Assembly (NCBI RefSeq): GCF_043678055.1
Contig: NZ_JBHEQA010000001.1
Coordinates: 434,001-498,000 of the forward strand
Origin: Spongiimicrobium salis
GTDB lineage: Bacteria > Bacteroidota > Bacteroidia > Flavobacteriales > Flavobacteriaceae
Length of the DNA stretch: 64,000 nt
Direction of reading: 5' to 3'
Under the pieces are notes generated by a model. It saw only the letters and a program-made list of their open reading frames with translations, did no database searches and had not been told where the DNA came from. Numbering within the stretch: position 1 is the stretch's first letter; each line of letters starts with the position of its first letter. Shown here piece by piece: positions 16,716 through 27,300 of the stretch. The position numbers were made by a program, and so were the translations under genes.

Positions 16716-18658
16716 GTGTTTTTTATTTTGGTCAGATTGATCTCTATACTAAAAGTAGTCCCATTGGGCCCCGAACTCAAATCCAAATCAGCTTTTAAAA
16801 AGTCTACTCGCGATTGAATGTTTTGAAGTCCTATTCCTTTAGAGGGTCTTTCAGGATCAAACCCCTTACCATTGTCCTCCACTACAATGGAGAGTCGGTC
16901 ACCGTGATTATTGATTTGCACCAAGGCCTCAGTAGCTTGAGCGTGTTTTATACTATTGTTGACCAATTCTTGGATGATTCGGTAAATAGCAGTCTCATTC
17001 TCTTTCTTTAGGACAATTTTATTGCCAAAATATTGAAAACTAATGTTTACGGGGCTAGAGGTATTTTGCTTCAGACAAAACTGTGCTATGGCCTCCACCA
17101 AATCAAAATTTTGCAAAGAAGGAGGTGCTAGATTATGCGAAATTCTACGAATTTCCTCAACGGCATTATCCAACATCGTGATGGCATCGGTATAAGAAAC
17201 TTTTTCCTTGACAGAGAGGGAAGTAGGTGCTATGGAGCTGATCTTATATTTTATTACCGATAGGTCTCCATTGATACCATCGTGCAAGTCTTGAGCCAAT
17301 CTGTTCCGTTCTTTTTCTTCCCCATCGATCAACGCTTCTAATTTTAGGAGTTCCTGTTTGGTCTGTAGTGCAGTAATTTCATTGTTTTTTAATTTTTGGT
17401 TTTGTCTGAAAAATAACCACAATCCTAAACTGAGCAGTACTAGTATTACTCCAGCACCCAAGGCCATATTAAACTGATTTTCTTTTTTTAAAAGGTTGTT
17501 TTCCTGAGCTTGCAACTGTAAGTTTTTTGTGGCGATTTCTTTGTCTTTCTTTTCCGCCTCATACTTGGCATCTGCTGTTGCTAAGGAGGCTTTGTTTTGG
17601 TTGGAATAGAGCGAATCTTTAAATCGCATAGCCGTTTTTAAGAGCTTGTTAGATCGATTGTAATTCCCTTTTTTGGTTTCCAATTCCGACCAGCTTTCAT
17701 ACGCATTGACCCCAACATAAAAGACAGGTTCTTCTTGTTTAAATATACGTTCAAACTCCTCAAAGTATTGGCTTGCCTCTGCGTAATTTCCTTGTTGTGA
17801 TTCATGTCTTCCCAACATAATGAAACTACTTAGAATATCGAATCTCTTTTTACGTGCCAATGCATATTTATTCGCTTCTAAAAAAGCCTTTTTCGCTTTT
17901 TTGTGCTGTTTGAGCCCATCGTAAAATTCCCCTAGTTCTACATGTATCCCATAGCATATTTCAGGAGATTTGGTTCGTTCACAGAGGGCTAAGGCTTTTT
18001 CTAAATATATAGTGGCACTATCTACTTTTTGCTCCTGTCGATAGATATAGGCCAAAGCCCTTGCCGAAATACCTTCCAAACGGGTATTTCCTCCTTTCAC
18101 ACTACTTTCATAGCCTAAGCTGATATATTTTTTGGCAGGCCCCTCAAAGTTATTTTGAAAATACAAAACCCCTTGATTATAGTATATTTTACAGACTACG
18201 CTATCGTTCTCTTTGACCAAGTTGATTGCCTTATTATTATAAGTGATAGCTTTTTCAAAATCCTTGTCCAAAGAAATGGAATAATTGGAGTACACCTCGG
18301 ATCGCACGATGCTGTCTTCCTTCTGATCTAGCTTTTCCAAGGCTTTATCAAAGTAATAATGCGCAGAATCACGGTCAGCTGCATAATGTTGAAACAAGCC
18401 TTTGTTACTATATATTTTAGCGGCTCTGTATTGCCGGTTTTGCGCTGAAAGTTTTGCAGCTTTTTTCGTATAAACAATGCTACTGTCAATACTCACCGAT
18501 AAAAACTCGCTACTCAGCAATAAATAGAGATCTACCTTAACGGTAGCTGGCAAGTCCTTTTTTTTCAGCTTTTGTTTTAAACTGTCTATGGTTTCATTTT
18601 GAGCAAAACAGGTTTGGGCAAGAAACAAGAGAAGTAGTATGTTTAGGAAATGTTTCAT
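16712..18658 (-). CDS. TPR-containing sensor histidine kinase (HisKA_3 type)
   Basis: About 648 residues from the ATG at 18658, which gives a clean signal peptide (MKHFLNILLLLFLAQTCFAQ); an upstream in-frame start is rejected. Residues 20-370 hold tetratricopeptide repeats in the periplasm, a membrane helix lies near residue 395 (GAGVILVLLSLGLWLFF), then the kinase core: phosphoacceptor H459 in RLAQDLHDGINGD, an N box ELVNNSIKHA and a G box DNGKGFDPERPSKGIGLQN. It pairs with the NarL-type regulator translated from the overlapping start. The signal sensed is unknown. Confidence 0.92.
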   Translation of the reverse strand: MKHFLNILLLLFLAQTCFAQNETIDSLKQKLKKKDLPATVKVDLYLLLSSEFLSVSIDSSIVYTKKAAKLSAQNRQYRAAKIYSNKGLFQHYAADRDSAHYYFDKALEKLDQKEDSIVRSEVYSNYSISLDKDFEKAITYNNKAINLVKENDSVVCKIYYNQGVLYFQNNFEGPAKKYISLGYESSVKGGNTRLEGISARALAYIYRQEQKVDSATIYLEKALALCERTKSPEICYGIHVELGEFYDGLKQHKKAKKAFLEANKYALARKKRFDILSSFIMLGRHESQQGNYAEASQYFEEFERIFKQEEPVFYVGVNAYESWSELETKKGNYNRSNKLLKTAMRFKDSLYSNQNKASLATADAKYEAEKKDKEIATKNLQLQAQENNLLKKENQFNMALGAGVILVLLSLGLWLFFRQNQKLKNNEITALQTKQELLKLEALIDGEEKERNRLAQDLHDGINGDLSVIKYKISSIAPTSLSVKEKVSYTDAITMLDNAVEEIRRISHNLAPPSLQNFDLVEAIAQFCLKQNTSSPVNISFQYFGNKIVLKKENETAIYRIIQELVNNSIKHAQATEALVQINNHGDRLSIVVEDNGKGFDPERPSKGIGLQNIQSRVDFLKADLDLSSGPNGTTFSIEINLTKIKNT

Positions 18659-18708
18659 AGTAGTGTGTTGGTCCTTGAAAATGCAGCGACACTGCTTCGT
18701 GTTTGGTT

Positions 18709-19629
18709 TCAATCACATTTTGGACTATACTTTCCAGCACCTTCATAGGTTCTAAAATAACGATTCCCATTTAAATAGGTTTTATCATCGCCATCTATCG
18801 TAACAAAATACTCATAAACTTCTCCATTGTAAAAGTGTAATTGTAGCGCTATTTGTTCTTGTTTTTGCAAGATTGTCCATGTTCCCGCACCTTGCTGACT
18901 TGTACCTTGACCTGCATTATATTCTCCGCCACTGACACTCATACTGCCATAGGAAGAATGATTAAAATATCCTTTATCGCATAAATCTATTTTTATTTTT
19001 TTGCCATAACTACCACTGCCATAGGAGGTATAGGATTCCATGTAGGTTAACCTACAGTTCGAAAACTTCTTCTTCCACTCCTCCAAATCACTTGGAACAT
19101 TACCCAAAATATCGCCCTCTTTAGGGCTGGAGAATATGACTGATTTTGCTATGGCAAGCCCCGATTTTTTCAGATGTTCAGCATAGCTGTTTGAATTGGC
19201 TCCACAGATTAGGGTAAGCCCTAGTCCAAATTCATTCCACATCCCCAAAATATAGGCTTGGGCAGATTTACCCGAAATGATACCGGAATATTGACCTCCT
19301 ATTGTATTTGAGGTGATTTTTTGGGGTATGCCCATAGGGATTAATTTCGTGTTGGCTCCAATAACAAAACCCTGTTCCATTTCTTGTTGTATCTCCTTCA
19401 TATTTTTAAGATTATGGGTTGTTAATAGTATAAAGCCCGGGATTTCACTGCTACTTAATAAAAACCCATTTTCAACATCTTGACCCGTCCATGCTTTGGG
19501 CACTTCAAACGAAATGCCCAATGAAGGATAGTTCTTTAGATGATTTGCTTGTGCTTGTCCTCTGCCACACAGGGTGAAAATGAACATATATATTCCTATA
19601 TGCAATCTGGTACTTTTAAAAATGCTCAT
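18709..19629 (-). CDS. Secreted protein of unknown function
   Basis: A 306-residue protein with signal peptide (cleavage likely after GRGQAQA). The N-terminal domain begins YPSLGISFEVPKAWTGQ, as in PsbP/Mog1-like or DUF1795-like proteins that start with a modified-protein-binding strand pattern. The C-terminal half is rich in Gly, Ser and Tyr (SYTSYGSGSYGKK and HSSYGSMSVSGGEY), and resembles a lipocalin-like tail. It lies 50 bases upstream of the TPR kinase gene on the same strand and could be a sensory partner. Family call uncertain. Confidence 0.6.
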   Translation of the reverse strand: MSIFKSTRLHIGIYMFIFTLCGRGQAQANHLKNYPSLGISFEVPKAWTGQDVENGFLLSSSEIPGFILLTTHNLKNMKEIQQEMEQGFVIGANTKLIPMGIPQKITSNTIGGQYSGIISGKSAQAYILGMWNEFGLGLTLICGANSNSYAEHLKKSGLAIAKSVIFSSPKEGDILGNVPSDLEEWKKKFSNCRLTYMESYTSYGSGSYGKKIKIDLCDKGYFNHSSYGSMSVSGGEYNAGQGTSQQGAGTWTILQKQEQIALQLHFYNGEVYEYFVTIDGDDKTYLNGNRYFRTYEGAGKYSPKCD

Positions 19630-19638
19630 ATCCCAATT

Positions 19639-20934
19639 TTAGTTTACGATACAAATTGTATGAGGATCAAGTGAAATCTGAGTCCCAGTATCACGCAGCT
19701 TACATACCACGTGAGGCAGTGTCAATAAATTTGGATTATTGTTTAATCTTAAAAATCTCAATCCCGTCAATTGTCCAATCTCTTCGGGTACATTTCTTAA
19801 TGCATTATCACGCAAAGAAAAAATTTCCAATAGGGATAGTTCACCCAATTCTTGGGGTACATCTTCTATTTGATTATCGTTTAAAAAAAGATATCCCAGT
19901 TGCGCTAATTGCCCTATTTCTTTTGGTACTTTTCTAATCCTATTATTCTCTAAATACAGTTCTTCTAATTTCACCAATTGCCCTATTTCAGTTGGTATTT
20001 TTTCTATTTCATTAAATTGCAGCTCTAAATATATCAGTTTCTTCAATTTAGTAATGGCAATGGGGACTCGAGTAAGGTTGTTCTCGTAAAGCGATAATTC
20101 TTTTAAGTTACCCAAACGTTCTATGTTCTCAGGAATGGTGGTCAACGCATTACGCCCTAAGTACAAATGCTCTAAATTGGAGAGTTCCTCAATTGCTAAA
20201 GGAAAGCTAGAAATAGCATTGTCCGTAAGGCCTAATACTGTTAACCGTTTTAATTGTTTTATCTCCAATGGAAGCGAACTCAATTGGTTTCTATCCAAGA
20301 ACAATTGCGTTAAATTGGATAAATCCCCAATTTCAACTGGAATTTCGCGAATTGAATTTCCTTGAAGTATCAAATGGGTCAATTTGGGTAATCTGCCCAT
20401 GACCCTTGGAATATTCGGAATATTTTTTTCTCGTAAATGCAACTCCGTAACATGGCCTTCAACATCTGTGGTCACGCCTTCCCAATTTGCAATATTATTA
20501 TCTGTAATATCCCATGAAAGGGTATGATCGGGGTTTTCATTAAGGAGCGTCAATAAGACATCCCTTTGGGAGATCTCCCAGATAACCCTATAGTCCCGAA
20601 CGGATCCATTTTCCGCAGTTACGGTATAACGTACCGTTTTATTGAAGTCTTGGGGGCCTTCCGGACTATAACTAGCACCTTTAGAGGTCTGTATTTGCGG
20701 GAGCAAGGATGAAATATCCGTTCCTAAAGGTGTTTCAAACGTAATCGTATTTCTTTCCTCATCAATTTGCCCAGTGATGGTAATATCTATTGGGTTCTCG
20801 GCAAGGGAAAAAGTAAACGATTGTATGGTATTGGCTGTATTAAGTTCCGTGACTATATTTTCATCATTTTTACTACAGGAAATGATAGTACTTAAGAATA
20901 GTATTATGCACAAATTGCCGAATGGTTTTATCAT
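19639..20934 (-). CDS. LRR lipoprotein with one DUF5018-like domain
   Basis: A 431-residue lipoprotein: signal peptide ending LSTIISC (lipobox), one DUF5018-like beta domain (residues about 38-125, with ENPIDITITGQIDEE), a WEGVTTD linker, then roughly ten 23-residue leucine-rich repeats of the form LxxLxLxxNxIxxIPxEIGxL. Likely anchored in a membrane and facing outwards, where LRRs bind protein or glycan ligands. It is a paralogue of the next gene upstream. Ends nine bases before the secreted-protein gene. Confidence 0.88.
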   Translation of the reverse strand: MIKPFGNLCIILFLSTIISCSKNDENIVTELNTANTIQSFTFSLAENPIDITITGQIDEERNTITFETPLGTDISSLLPQIQTSKGASYSPEGPQDFNKTVRYTVTAENGSVRDYRVIWEISQRDVLLTLLNENPDHTLSWDITDNNIANWEGVTTDVEGHVTELHLREKNIPNIPRVMGRLPKLTHLILQGNSIREIPVEIGDLSNLTQLFLDRNQLSSLPLEIKQLKRLTVLGLTDNAISSFPLAIEELSNLEHLYLGRNALTTIPENIERLGNLKELSLYENNLTRVPIAITKLKKLIYLELQFNEIEKIPTEIGQLVKLEELYLENNRIRKVPKEIGQLAQLGYLFLNDNQIEDVPQELGELSLLEIFSLRDNALRNVPEEIGQLTGLRFLRLNNNPNLLTLPHVVCKLRDTGTQISLDPHTICIVN

Positions 20935-21059
20935 GATATCTTATTTTTAAATTTTGGTATTAGAGTATGACACCCCTTTTCTAGAGCATTGGTCTAAAAA
21001 TGCTTATTCATTAGTGGTCAGTATGTGTATCTATTTGGGTTAAAAGGATGTTGGGATGT

Positions 21060-23051
21060 CTATTGACAGGTTGTTATTGGGTCCAAGACAACCCTGGTCC
21101 CAGTATCCCTAAGGTCGCATATTGCTTGCGGAATGGTAACTAAATTAGGGTTATCTTCTAATGATAGATGTATTAAAGAAGTTAATAGCCCCATTTCTTG
21201 AGGTACGGTTTTCAAGTCATTCCCATGAAAAATTAATGTTTCCAGTTGTGTCAACCTACTTATTTCTGTAGGTATCTTATCTATGCTATTTTGATGTAGG
21301 TCCAAATAACTCAGTTTCGTGAGTTCTGTAATCCTCGTAGGCAGCGTACCACTAATTTGATTGAAACGCAGTCCCAAAGCAAACAAATTTTCAAGATTCC
21401 CAATGCTTTCTGGAATATCGGTAAGTTCATTGTTGTTAAGGTATAATTCTTCCAAATTTGATAATAATCCAATTTCTGCGGGTAGACTGGATAGGGAGCC
21501 ACCAGTTACATCTAAAGCTTTAAGGTTTTTAAGGTTTCCTATTTCAGAAGGCAGAGCAGACAGGCCAACTTGAGTTATAGCAAGTACTTCTAAATTAGAC
21601 AATTCTCCTATGGAGGCTGGCAAATTTGCCAATCTGGTATTTTGTATTGTTAGGTTTTTCAGGCTTTCTAAACCGCCAATTTCAATAGGTAAACTTAATA
21701 TTTCAGTAGTGTACTCAATCCTCAACGTTTCTAATTTTTTAGCTTGGCCGATTGCAGGTGGCAATGACTTAAGTGGGCAAAATGTAATTCGTAAGAATTC
21801 TAAATTGGGCATACGAAAAATCGATGACGGGATGCGTTCAAATTTATTGTCCGATAAATCAATTCCTCGGAGTTGAAGTTGATCTAACTCAGAAGGCAAG
21901 TCTGTCATTTGGTTGCGATTGATTTTTAGGAATGTTAAATTGCTTAACTTTCCTAACTCGCTTGGCAATGACCTCAACATATTATGGCTTACATCCAAGC
22001 TTCTAAGGTTGGTTAATTCCCCAATTTCAGTTGGTATTTCCTCAAGGAGATTAAAGCTTAAGAAAAAACGATCTAGACTGTTCAATAGGCCTATTTCCAT
22101 TGGAAGTTCAGCAATTTGATTTCCTTCCAGAGAGAAGTCAGTAAGTTTGGTAAGATTTTGAATACTTCTAGGAATTTCACGAATTGAATTCGATTCCAAA
22201 TTCAAAGTGGACAATTCAGAAAGTCTACCAATAACCTCAGGAAGGTTTTGAAGGTCTTTTCTAACAAAGTTCAATGCAATCACATTACCCATTCCATCGG
22301 TGGTTACACCTTCCCAAGTGGAGATATCTGTATTTTCCAAATCCCAATCCAATGTATTCTCCGGATTCTGATTGTACAAGGTGAGCAAAATATCCCTTTG
22401 TGAAATTTCCCAGATTACTGTGTATTCGGTTGTGGAGCCATCTTGCGCAGTTACCGTATAGATGACGGGCTCCTTAAAATCTTGACGCCCCTGAGGACTA
22501 AAACTTGAACCTTCCGAGGCTTGTATCTGAGGTAGTAATGATGAAATATCGGTTCCTAAAGGTGTTTCAAAAATGATGATCTTGTTCTCTTCGTCAATTT
22601 GCCCTACGATCGTAAGGGAAATGGGATTTTCTGTTAGGGAAAAGGCAAATGATAGTATAGCATTCGCATTGTTGGGTGCAATGGAAATGATAACATCGTA
22701 GACAACGGTGGAGCCGTCTTCTGCCGTAACTGTAATCTTCACCACTTCTGTAAAATCATTAACGGAGGCATTACTGACCGTTGCCTTTTCCGAAATAGTT
22801 ATTTCCGGCTTCAAGGCACTGATATCCGTTCCAAAAGGCATGATTGCCGAAATACGTTTGGCCGTTTCGTTGACACTCGCCCTTACATCCATAGTTAAGA
22901 CTGTATTGACATCCGATTTAAAAACAAGTGCAGTAATCTGCTTCGCACTACTTTTAGTAGGTTCTTCAACAATATTCCCATCGTCTTTACTACAAGCCGT
23001 TAAAAGAATCAAGAATAGCATTGTCCATAAATTCAAAAGTCTTCCTCTCAT
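21060..23051 (-). CDS. LRR lipoprotein with two DUF5018-like domains
   Basis: A 663-residue paralogue of the 431-residue LRR lipoprotein. Lipobox LILLTACS near residue 20; two tandem DUF5018-like beta domains (about residues 35-125 and 128-220, the second nearly identical to the single domain of the paralogue: GTDISSLLPQIQAS); a WEGVTTD linker; then about seventeen LRR units. The C-terminal caps of both proteins share LRDTGT and the LDP-T-C end. The difference in domain and repeat number suggests duplication followed by internal gain or loss. Confidence 0.88.
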   Translation of the reverse strand: MRGRLLNLWTMLFLILLTACSKDDGNIVEEPTKSSAKQITALVFKSDVNTVLTMDVRASVNETAKRISAIMPFGTDISALKPEITISEKATVSNASVNDFTEVVKITVTAEDGSTVVYDVIISIAPNNANAILSFAFSLTENPISLTIVGQIDEENKIIIFETPLGTDISSLLPQIQASEGSSFSPQGRQDFKEPVIYTVTAQDGSTTEYTVIWEISQRDILLTLYNQNPENTLDWDLENTDISTWEGVTTDGMGNVIALNFVRKDLQNLPEVIGRLSELSTLNLESNSIREIPRSIQNLTKLTDFSLEGNQIAELPMEIGLLNSLDRFFLSFNLLEEIPTEIGELTNLRSLDVSHNMLRSLPSELGKLSNLTFLKINRNQMTDLPSELDQLQLRGIDLSDNKFERIPSSIFRMPNLEFLRITFCPLKSLPPAIGQAKKLETLRIEYTTEILSLPIEIGGLESLKNLTIQNTRLANLPASIGELSNLEVLAITQVGLSALPSEIGNLKNLKALDVTGGSLSSLPAEIGLLSNLEELYLNNNELTDIPESIGNLENLFALGLRFNQISGTLPTRITELTKLSYLDLHQNSIDKIPTEISRLTQLETLIFHGNDLKTVPQEMGLLTSLIHLSLEDNPNLVTIPQAICDLRDTGTRVVLDPITTCQ

Positions 23052-23210
23052 ACCATTAGTTTTTAAATTCAGTGCTAAGGTATTGGCAACAAGGCTATTA
23101 TTTATCCGTGAAAATCCCTGAAATTGTATCTAGGGGTTTTCCCTGATATGGGTGGTTAAACATTGTGTAGATGGGCATTAACAAGTAAATAGTGTTTTTA
23201 AAGTCATGAG

Positions 23211-23246
23211 CTTACGGAAATCTGTAACGGAATGATTATAAGTTTG
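23211..23246 (+). promoter_or_regulatory. Palindromic motif and TAnnTTTG promoter of the DNase-fold gene
   Basis: CTTACGGAAATCTGTAA at 23211-23227 is the reverse complement of the motif TTACAGATTTCCGTAAG found at 41378. TAAGTTTG at 23239-23246 is an exact TAnnTTTG box, 11 bases downstream, and the start codon follows 31 bases later. Confidence 0.6.
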
Positions 23247-23277
23247 TCTTATTTTGAATACACTTCAAAATCATCAT

Positions 23278-24090
23278 ATGAGAGTATTTTTACTTCTTTT
23301 TTTCATTCTTGCCAGTAAAAATGTACAAGCCCAAAAAGATACCATCCATCTGATTTCTTGGAACATCAAGGATTTTGGAAAAACTAAGAAAAGTGGGGCC
23401 CTAAGGCGTATTGCAGAAATTGTACAGAAGGCGGATATTCTTGTTCTTCAAGAAGTGGTTGCGGGCTATGGTGGAGCACAGGCCGTAGCCAAATTGAGTG
23501 ACCAATTAAATCGTATGGGGGCCAAATGGGACTATATTGTAAGTGATCCTACCGATAGTCCGCCTTATATGACGGAGCGCTATGCCTATATTTGGAAAAC
23601 AAAGCACATTAAAATCAAAAATAGGGGCCGATTACTCCGTGAACTCCATAGGTCCATTGACCGGGAACCTTTTTTAATCGATTTTTACCTGAACAAGAAG
23701 AAGTTTTCGATTATCAATTTTCATTCCCGGCCTTATCGTAAGAATCCCATACCAGAAATCAAAGCTCTTACCGAATTTATCACCACCTCCTTTCAAGGGC
23801 CTCTGATTTTAGCTGGGGACTTTAACACAGAAGAAAGGAACGCTGTATTTGATAATTTAAAAAAAGGGGGCTATACCCCCTCCTTTTACAATCAAAAAAC
23901 TACTTTAAAACGGAATTGCCAACAAGGTGCCCCGTACCGAAACTATGCCATTGATCATATCTTTTATTCCAAGAAAATCAACAAAATAGCAGGAGGCATT
24001 ATCGATTATGTACGTTTTTGTGAAAATTTAAGTCATGCTAGGGTCTTATCGGATCATTTGCCAGTTTTTTTGAAATTTGGGTTAAAGTGA
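23278..24090 (+). CDS. Secreted endonuclease/exonuclease/phosphatase-family protein
   Basis: A 270-residue protein from the ATG at 23278, with signal peptide (MRVFLLLFFILASKNVQAQ). It has the DNase I-like fold motifs: ISWNIKDFG with the metal-binding Asn, LVLQEVV with the catalytic Glu, IINFHSRP, LAGDFNTEE, AIDHIFY and LSDHLPV with the final catalytic Asp-His. It could be a nuclease or a phosphoesterase acting outside the cytoplasm. Tail of the gene lies 28 bases from the tracrRNA terminator. A start eight codons upstream (TTG) is less likely. Confidence 0.85.
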   Translation: MRVFLLLFFILASKNVQAQKDTIHLISWNIKDFGKTKKSGALRRIAEIVQKADILVLQEVVAGYGGAQAVAKLSDQLNRMGAKWDYIVSDPTDSPPYMTERYAYIWKTKHIKIKNRGRLLRELHRSIDREPFLIDFYLNKKKFSIINFHSRPYRKNPIPEIKALTEFITTSFQGPLILAGDFNTEERNAVFDNLKKGGYTPSFYNQKTTLKRNCQQGAPYRNYAIDHIFYSKKINKIAGGIIDYVRFCENLSHARVLSDHLPVFLKFGLK

Positions 24091-24117
24091 TCAATCCCCA
24101 AACAAACTGCCCTTAAA

Positions 24118-24209
24118 ACAAAAAGTCCCACCGAAGCAGGACTAAAGATTTTCATCTACGGCATATAGCCTTATTGTGATAAGATTAAAGATTGGAAGTT
24201 TTAATCTTT
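24118..24209 (-). ncRNA. tracrRNA, divergent from cas9
   Basis: Read on the minus strand: an anti-repeat (24198 to 24173) matches the reverse complement of the CRISPR repeat at 20 of 26 positions, including ten in a row (CTTCCAATCT), with some of the differences giving G-U pairs. Then comes a small nexus hairpin (GGC-TATAT-GCC, 24170-24160) and a terminator hairpin (24143-24124, eight pairs closed by C-TTCG-G) followed by TTTTT. This is the normal tracrRNA order, and it fixes the crRNA sense strand as plus. The 5' end is not defined; a 9-base self-complementary stem (24181-24189 with 24200-24208) suggests it lies beyond 24208. Confidence 0.88.
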
Positions 24210-24242
24210 TCGCTAAGATATACAAAAGATTCTAAAACACAA

Positions 24243-24286
24243 TAACAGATATCTGTAGTGAGATGTTGTTTTAATGATTAAGTTTA
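24243..24286 (+). promoter_or_regulatory. Palindrome between tracrRNA and cas9, with cas9 promoter box
   Basis: ACAGATATCTGT (24245-24256) is a perfect 12-base palindrome related to the motif at 35218 and 38194. TAAGTTTA at 24279-24286 is one base from TAnnTTTG and lies 20 bases beyond the motif core (24243-24258), as at the other sites. The palindrome could serve both divergent transcripts. Confidence 0.5.
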
Positions 24287-24310
24287 AGACTATAAAACAT
24301 ATAAGATAAA

Positions 24311-27300
24311 ATGTCAAAAATATTAGGGCTAGACATTGGCACCAATAGCATTGGTTGGGCGATTATTGATGATGCTCAAAATAAAATATTAGGTATGGGC
24401 AGTAGAATATTTCCCATGGGGGTAGAAAATTTAGGAGATGGAGAAAATGAAATGTCCAAAAATGCTAGTAGAACCGGAGCAAGAGGTGTAAGACGTCAAT
24501 TTTTCAGAAGAAGGTTGCGTAAAAAAATACTGTTGCAGCATCTTGCAAAATACAACCTATGCCCTCTTACAGACGACGATTTTGAAACTTGGAAGAAAAC
24601 CAAACAATTTCCAGAAACAAAGCTTGCTTCTTGGTTTGCATTGAATCCGTACCTATTAAGAAACAAGGCACTAAAAGAAAAGGTAACACCTCATGAGATC
24701 GGTCGCATTTTTTACCACATCATACAACGCAGGGGCTTTCTGAGCAACAGTAGAAAAGGGGGATTCCATGATGGTGCCATTTTCAAGGGAAATGTCAAAG
24801 AGGGGAAAATAGGAATTTGGAAAACCACGGAAAGTATAGAAGGTAGAACGTTAGGATCTTATCTGTATCATATTTACCCAGAAGAAAATAAACCTTACCA
24901 AGGTGACTTGGAACGTATCCGAAATAGGTATACTACGCGCCAAATGTATGTAAATGAATTTGAATTGATATGGAACAAACAAGCGCAATTCCACCCTTTT
25001 TTAAACGAGGAATTAAAAACGCTGTTCGGAGGCAGAAAATTAGATGGGTACAAGAAAGATGGTATTTTATTCCATCAGCGCCCCCTACGTTCACAAAAGC
25101 ATTTGGTGGGCAATTGCAGTTTTGAGCCCTCTAAAACAAAAAGTCCTATAAGCTCCATTGCGTTTGAGGAATTTAGGATCTGGCAATGGGTCAATACCGT
25201 AGAATGTAATGGAGAAAAGATCACACAAGAAGAAAGGGGAAAAATTGCAGCGTTTTTATATGTTACGGAGAAAACGAACTTTAAGAGACTACGAAAAATC
25301 ATTGGGAAAGAACATGCTGAATTCAAATTCAATTACAAAGATGATGACAAAATAGCAGGAACACATACTATTGCCCACTTATCCCATAAAAAATACTTTG
25401 GCGTAAAATGGTTTGAATTTTCGGCGAAGGAGCAACAAGATATTTGGCATATTCTATACTTCTTTGACAGCAAATCCAATCTAAAAGAATATGCACTGAA
25501 ACACTGGGATTTCACCCTAGAGAAAGCAGAAGCAATTTCTAAGTTCAATGTCAAAGAAGGTTATGCCAGTCTAAGCAGTAAGGCCATCACCAATATTTTA
25601 CCCTTTTTAAAACAAGGATACACCTATGATGTGGCGGTTGTCATGGGGGGTATAAAAAATGTATTTGGCCCATTATGGCAAAAGGATACCCCGGTCAATA
25701 ATCAAAAACAGTTGGAAATCATTGAGGCTATTGAAAGAATAGTACGTTCCAAAACAAAAGGAGGTTTCATAGAAACCTTGAAAACATTGCTCCACAAAAA
25801 TTTTGATCTCACTGATAAACAACTTAAAAAATTGTACCACCATTCGGCAAACATCCGAAATCAGGAATTACTTGATAAATTACCACTGGGAAAGGATGCA
25901 GATAAAGAAATACAGGCTATTAGAAACCCCATAGTGGTTACGGCATTATTTGAGCTACGTAAATTGGTAAATGCTCTCATTGACACCTATGGTCCAATGG
26001 ACCAGATCAAAGTTGAAATGGCGAGGGATTTAAAAATATCGAAATCAAAGCGCAATCAAATCCGACGAAATCAAAAACGATTGGAACGGGAGAACGACCG
26101 GGTAAAAAAGGAGGTTTTAAAATATACCAATCTTTCCCATGACAACATGCTAAAATTCAAACTTTGGGAAGAGTGCAAAAAAACCTGCCCTTATACCGGG
26201 AAACCCATTGCTATCCATGATCTGTTTACGGGCGAAGTACAAATAGAGCACATTCACCCTTGGAGCCGTTCTCTAAATGACAGTTTTGCCAATAAAACCT
26301 TATGCTGGGCTAAGGAAAACCTAAAAAAGGGAAATAAAACACCTTATGAGTTTTACGGAAGTGATGAAGGGAATTGGTCTGCAATAAAAGAGCGGGCCTT
26401 AAGACTGTTTTCAGATACCAAAGAATATCCATTGGCCTATCAAAAATTCAAACGCTTTGTACAACAAAGTTTTGATGATGATTTTGTCTCCAGGCAATTG
26501 AACGATACCCGTTATATCAGTAAGGAAGCCAAAAGCTACCTTACCAAGATATGTACTTCCATAACTGTTTATCCTGGACAGATGACGGCCCACTTACGAT
26601 ACAAATGGGGACTGAATTCCATAATAAACGAAGAAAATTTCAAAACACGGGAAGACCACCGTCACCATGCTATAGATGCCCTGGTAATGTCCTGTACCAA
26701 AACAAGTTATCTACAAGAACTATCACGCTGGAACAGCTATCACCGTAAAGCTGATATGAAAGATTTTTCAATGCCATGGAAAAGGTTTAGGTATGATGTC
26801 GAAAAAGCAGTGGATACCATTTTAATCTCCCATAAGCGGGTTTCAAATAGCATTACTGTAAGAATGAACAAAGCTGAAAAAAACAATAAAATCTATAAAA
26901 ACAAAGGGGTGGCCGCAAGAGGGCAATTGCATAAAGAAACTGTTTTTGGCAAACGCAAAGCACCTTTTGGTGATGAAGCCTTTCATGTTAGAAAGCCTAT
27001 TGATAGTATCGTGACCGCAAAACAATTGGAAAAGGTGGTAGATAAAACTATTAAAAAAATAATTTTAAAGCGCATACAAGAATTGGAAGGTTTTGCAAAA
27101 GGAAAAGTACCTGCAAATACTTTTTTTACAGTTGATGAAAAGGGTGTAAAAAAACCTCAAATCTTTTTACCCAATAAAAATGGTAACCCTGTTCCTATCT
27201 TAAAAGTTAGGATGAAAGAAAACTTTAGTGGCGCAGAGCAATTAAAGGATAGCAAAAACCAATGGGTAAACCCCAGAAACAACCACCACGTACTAATTTA

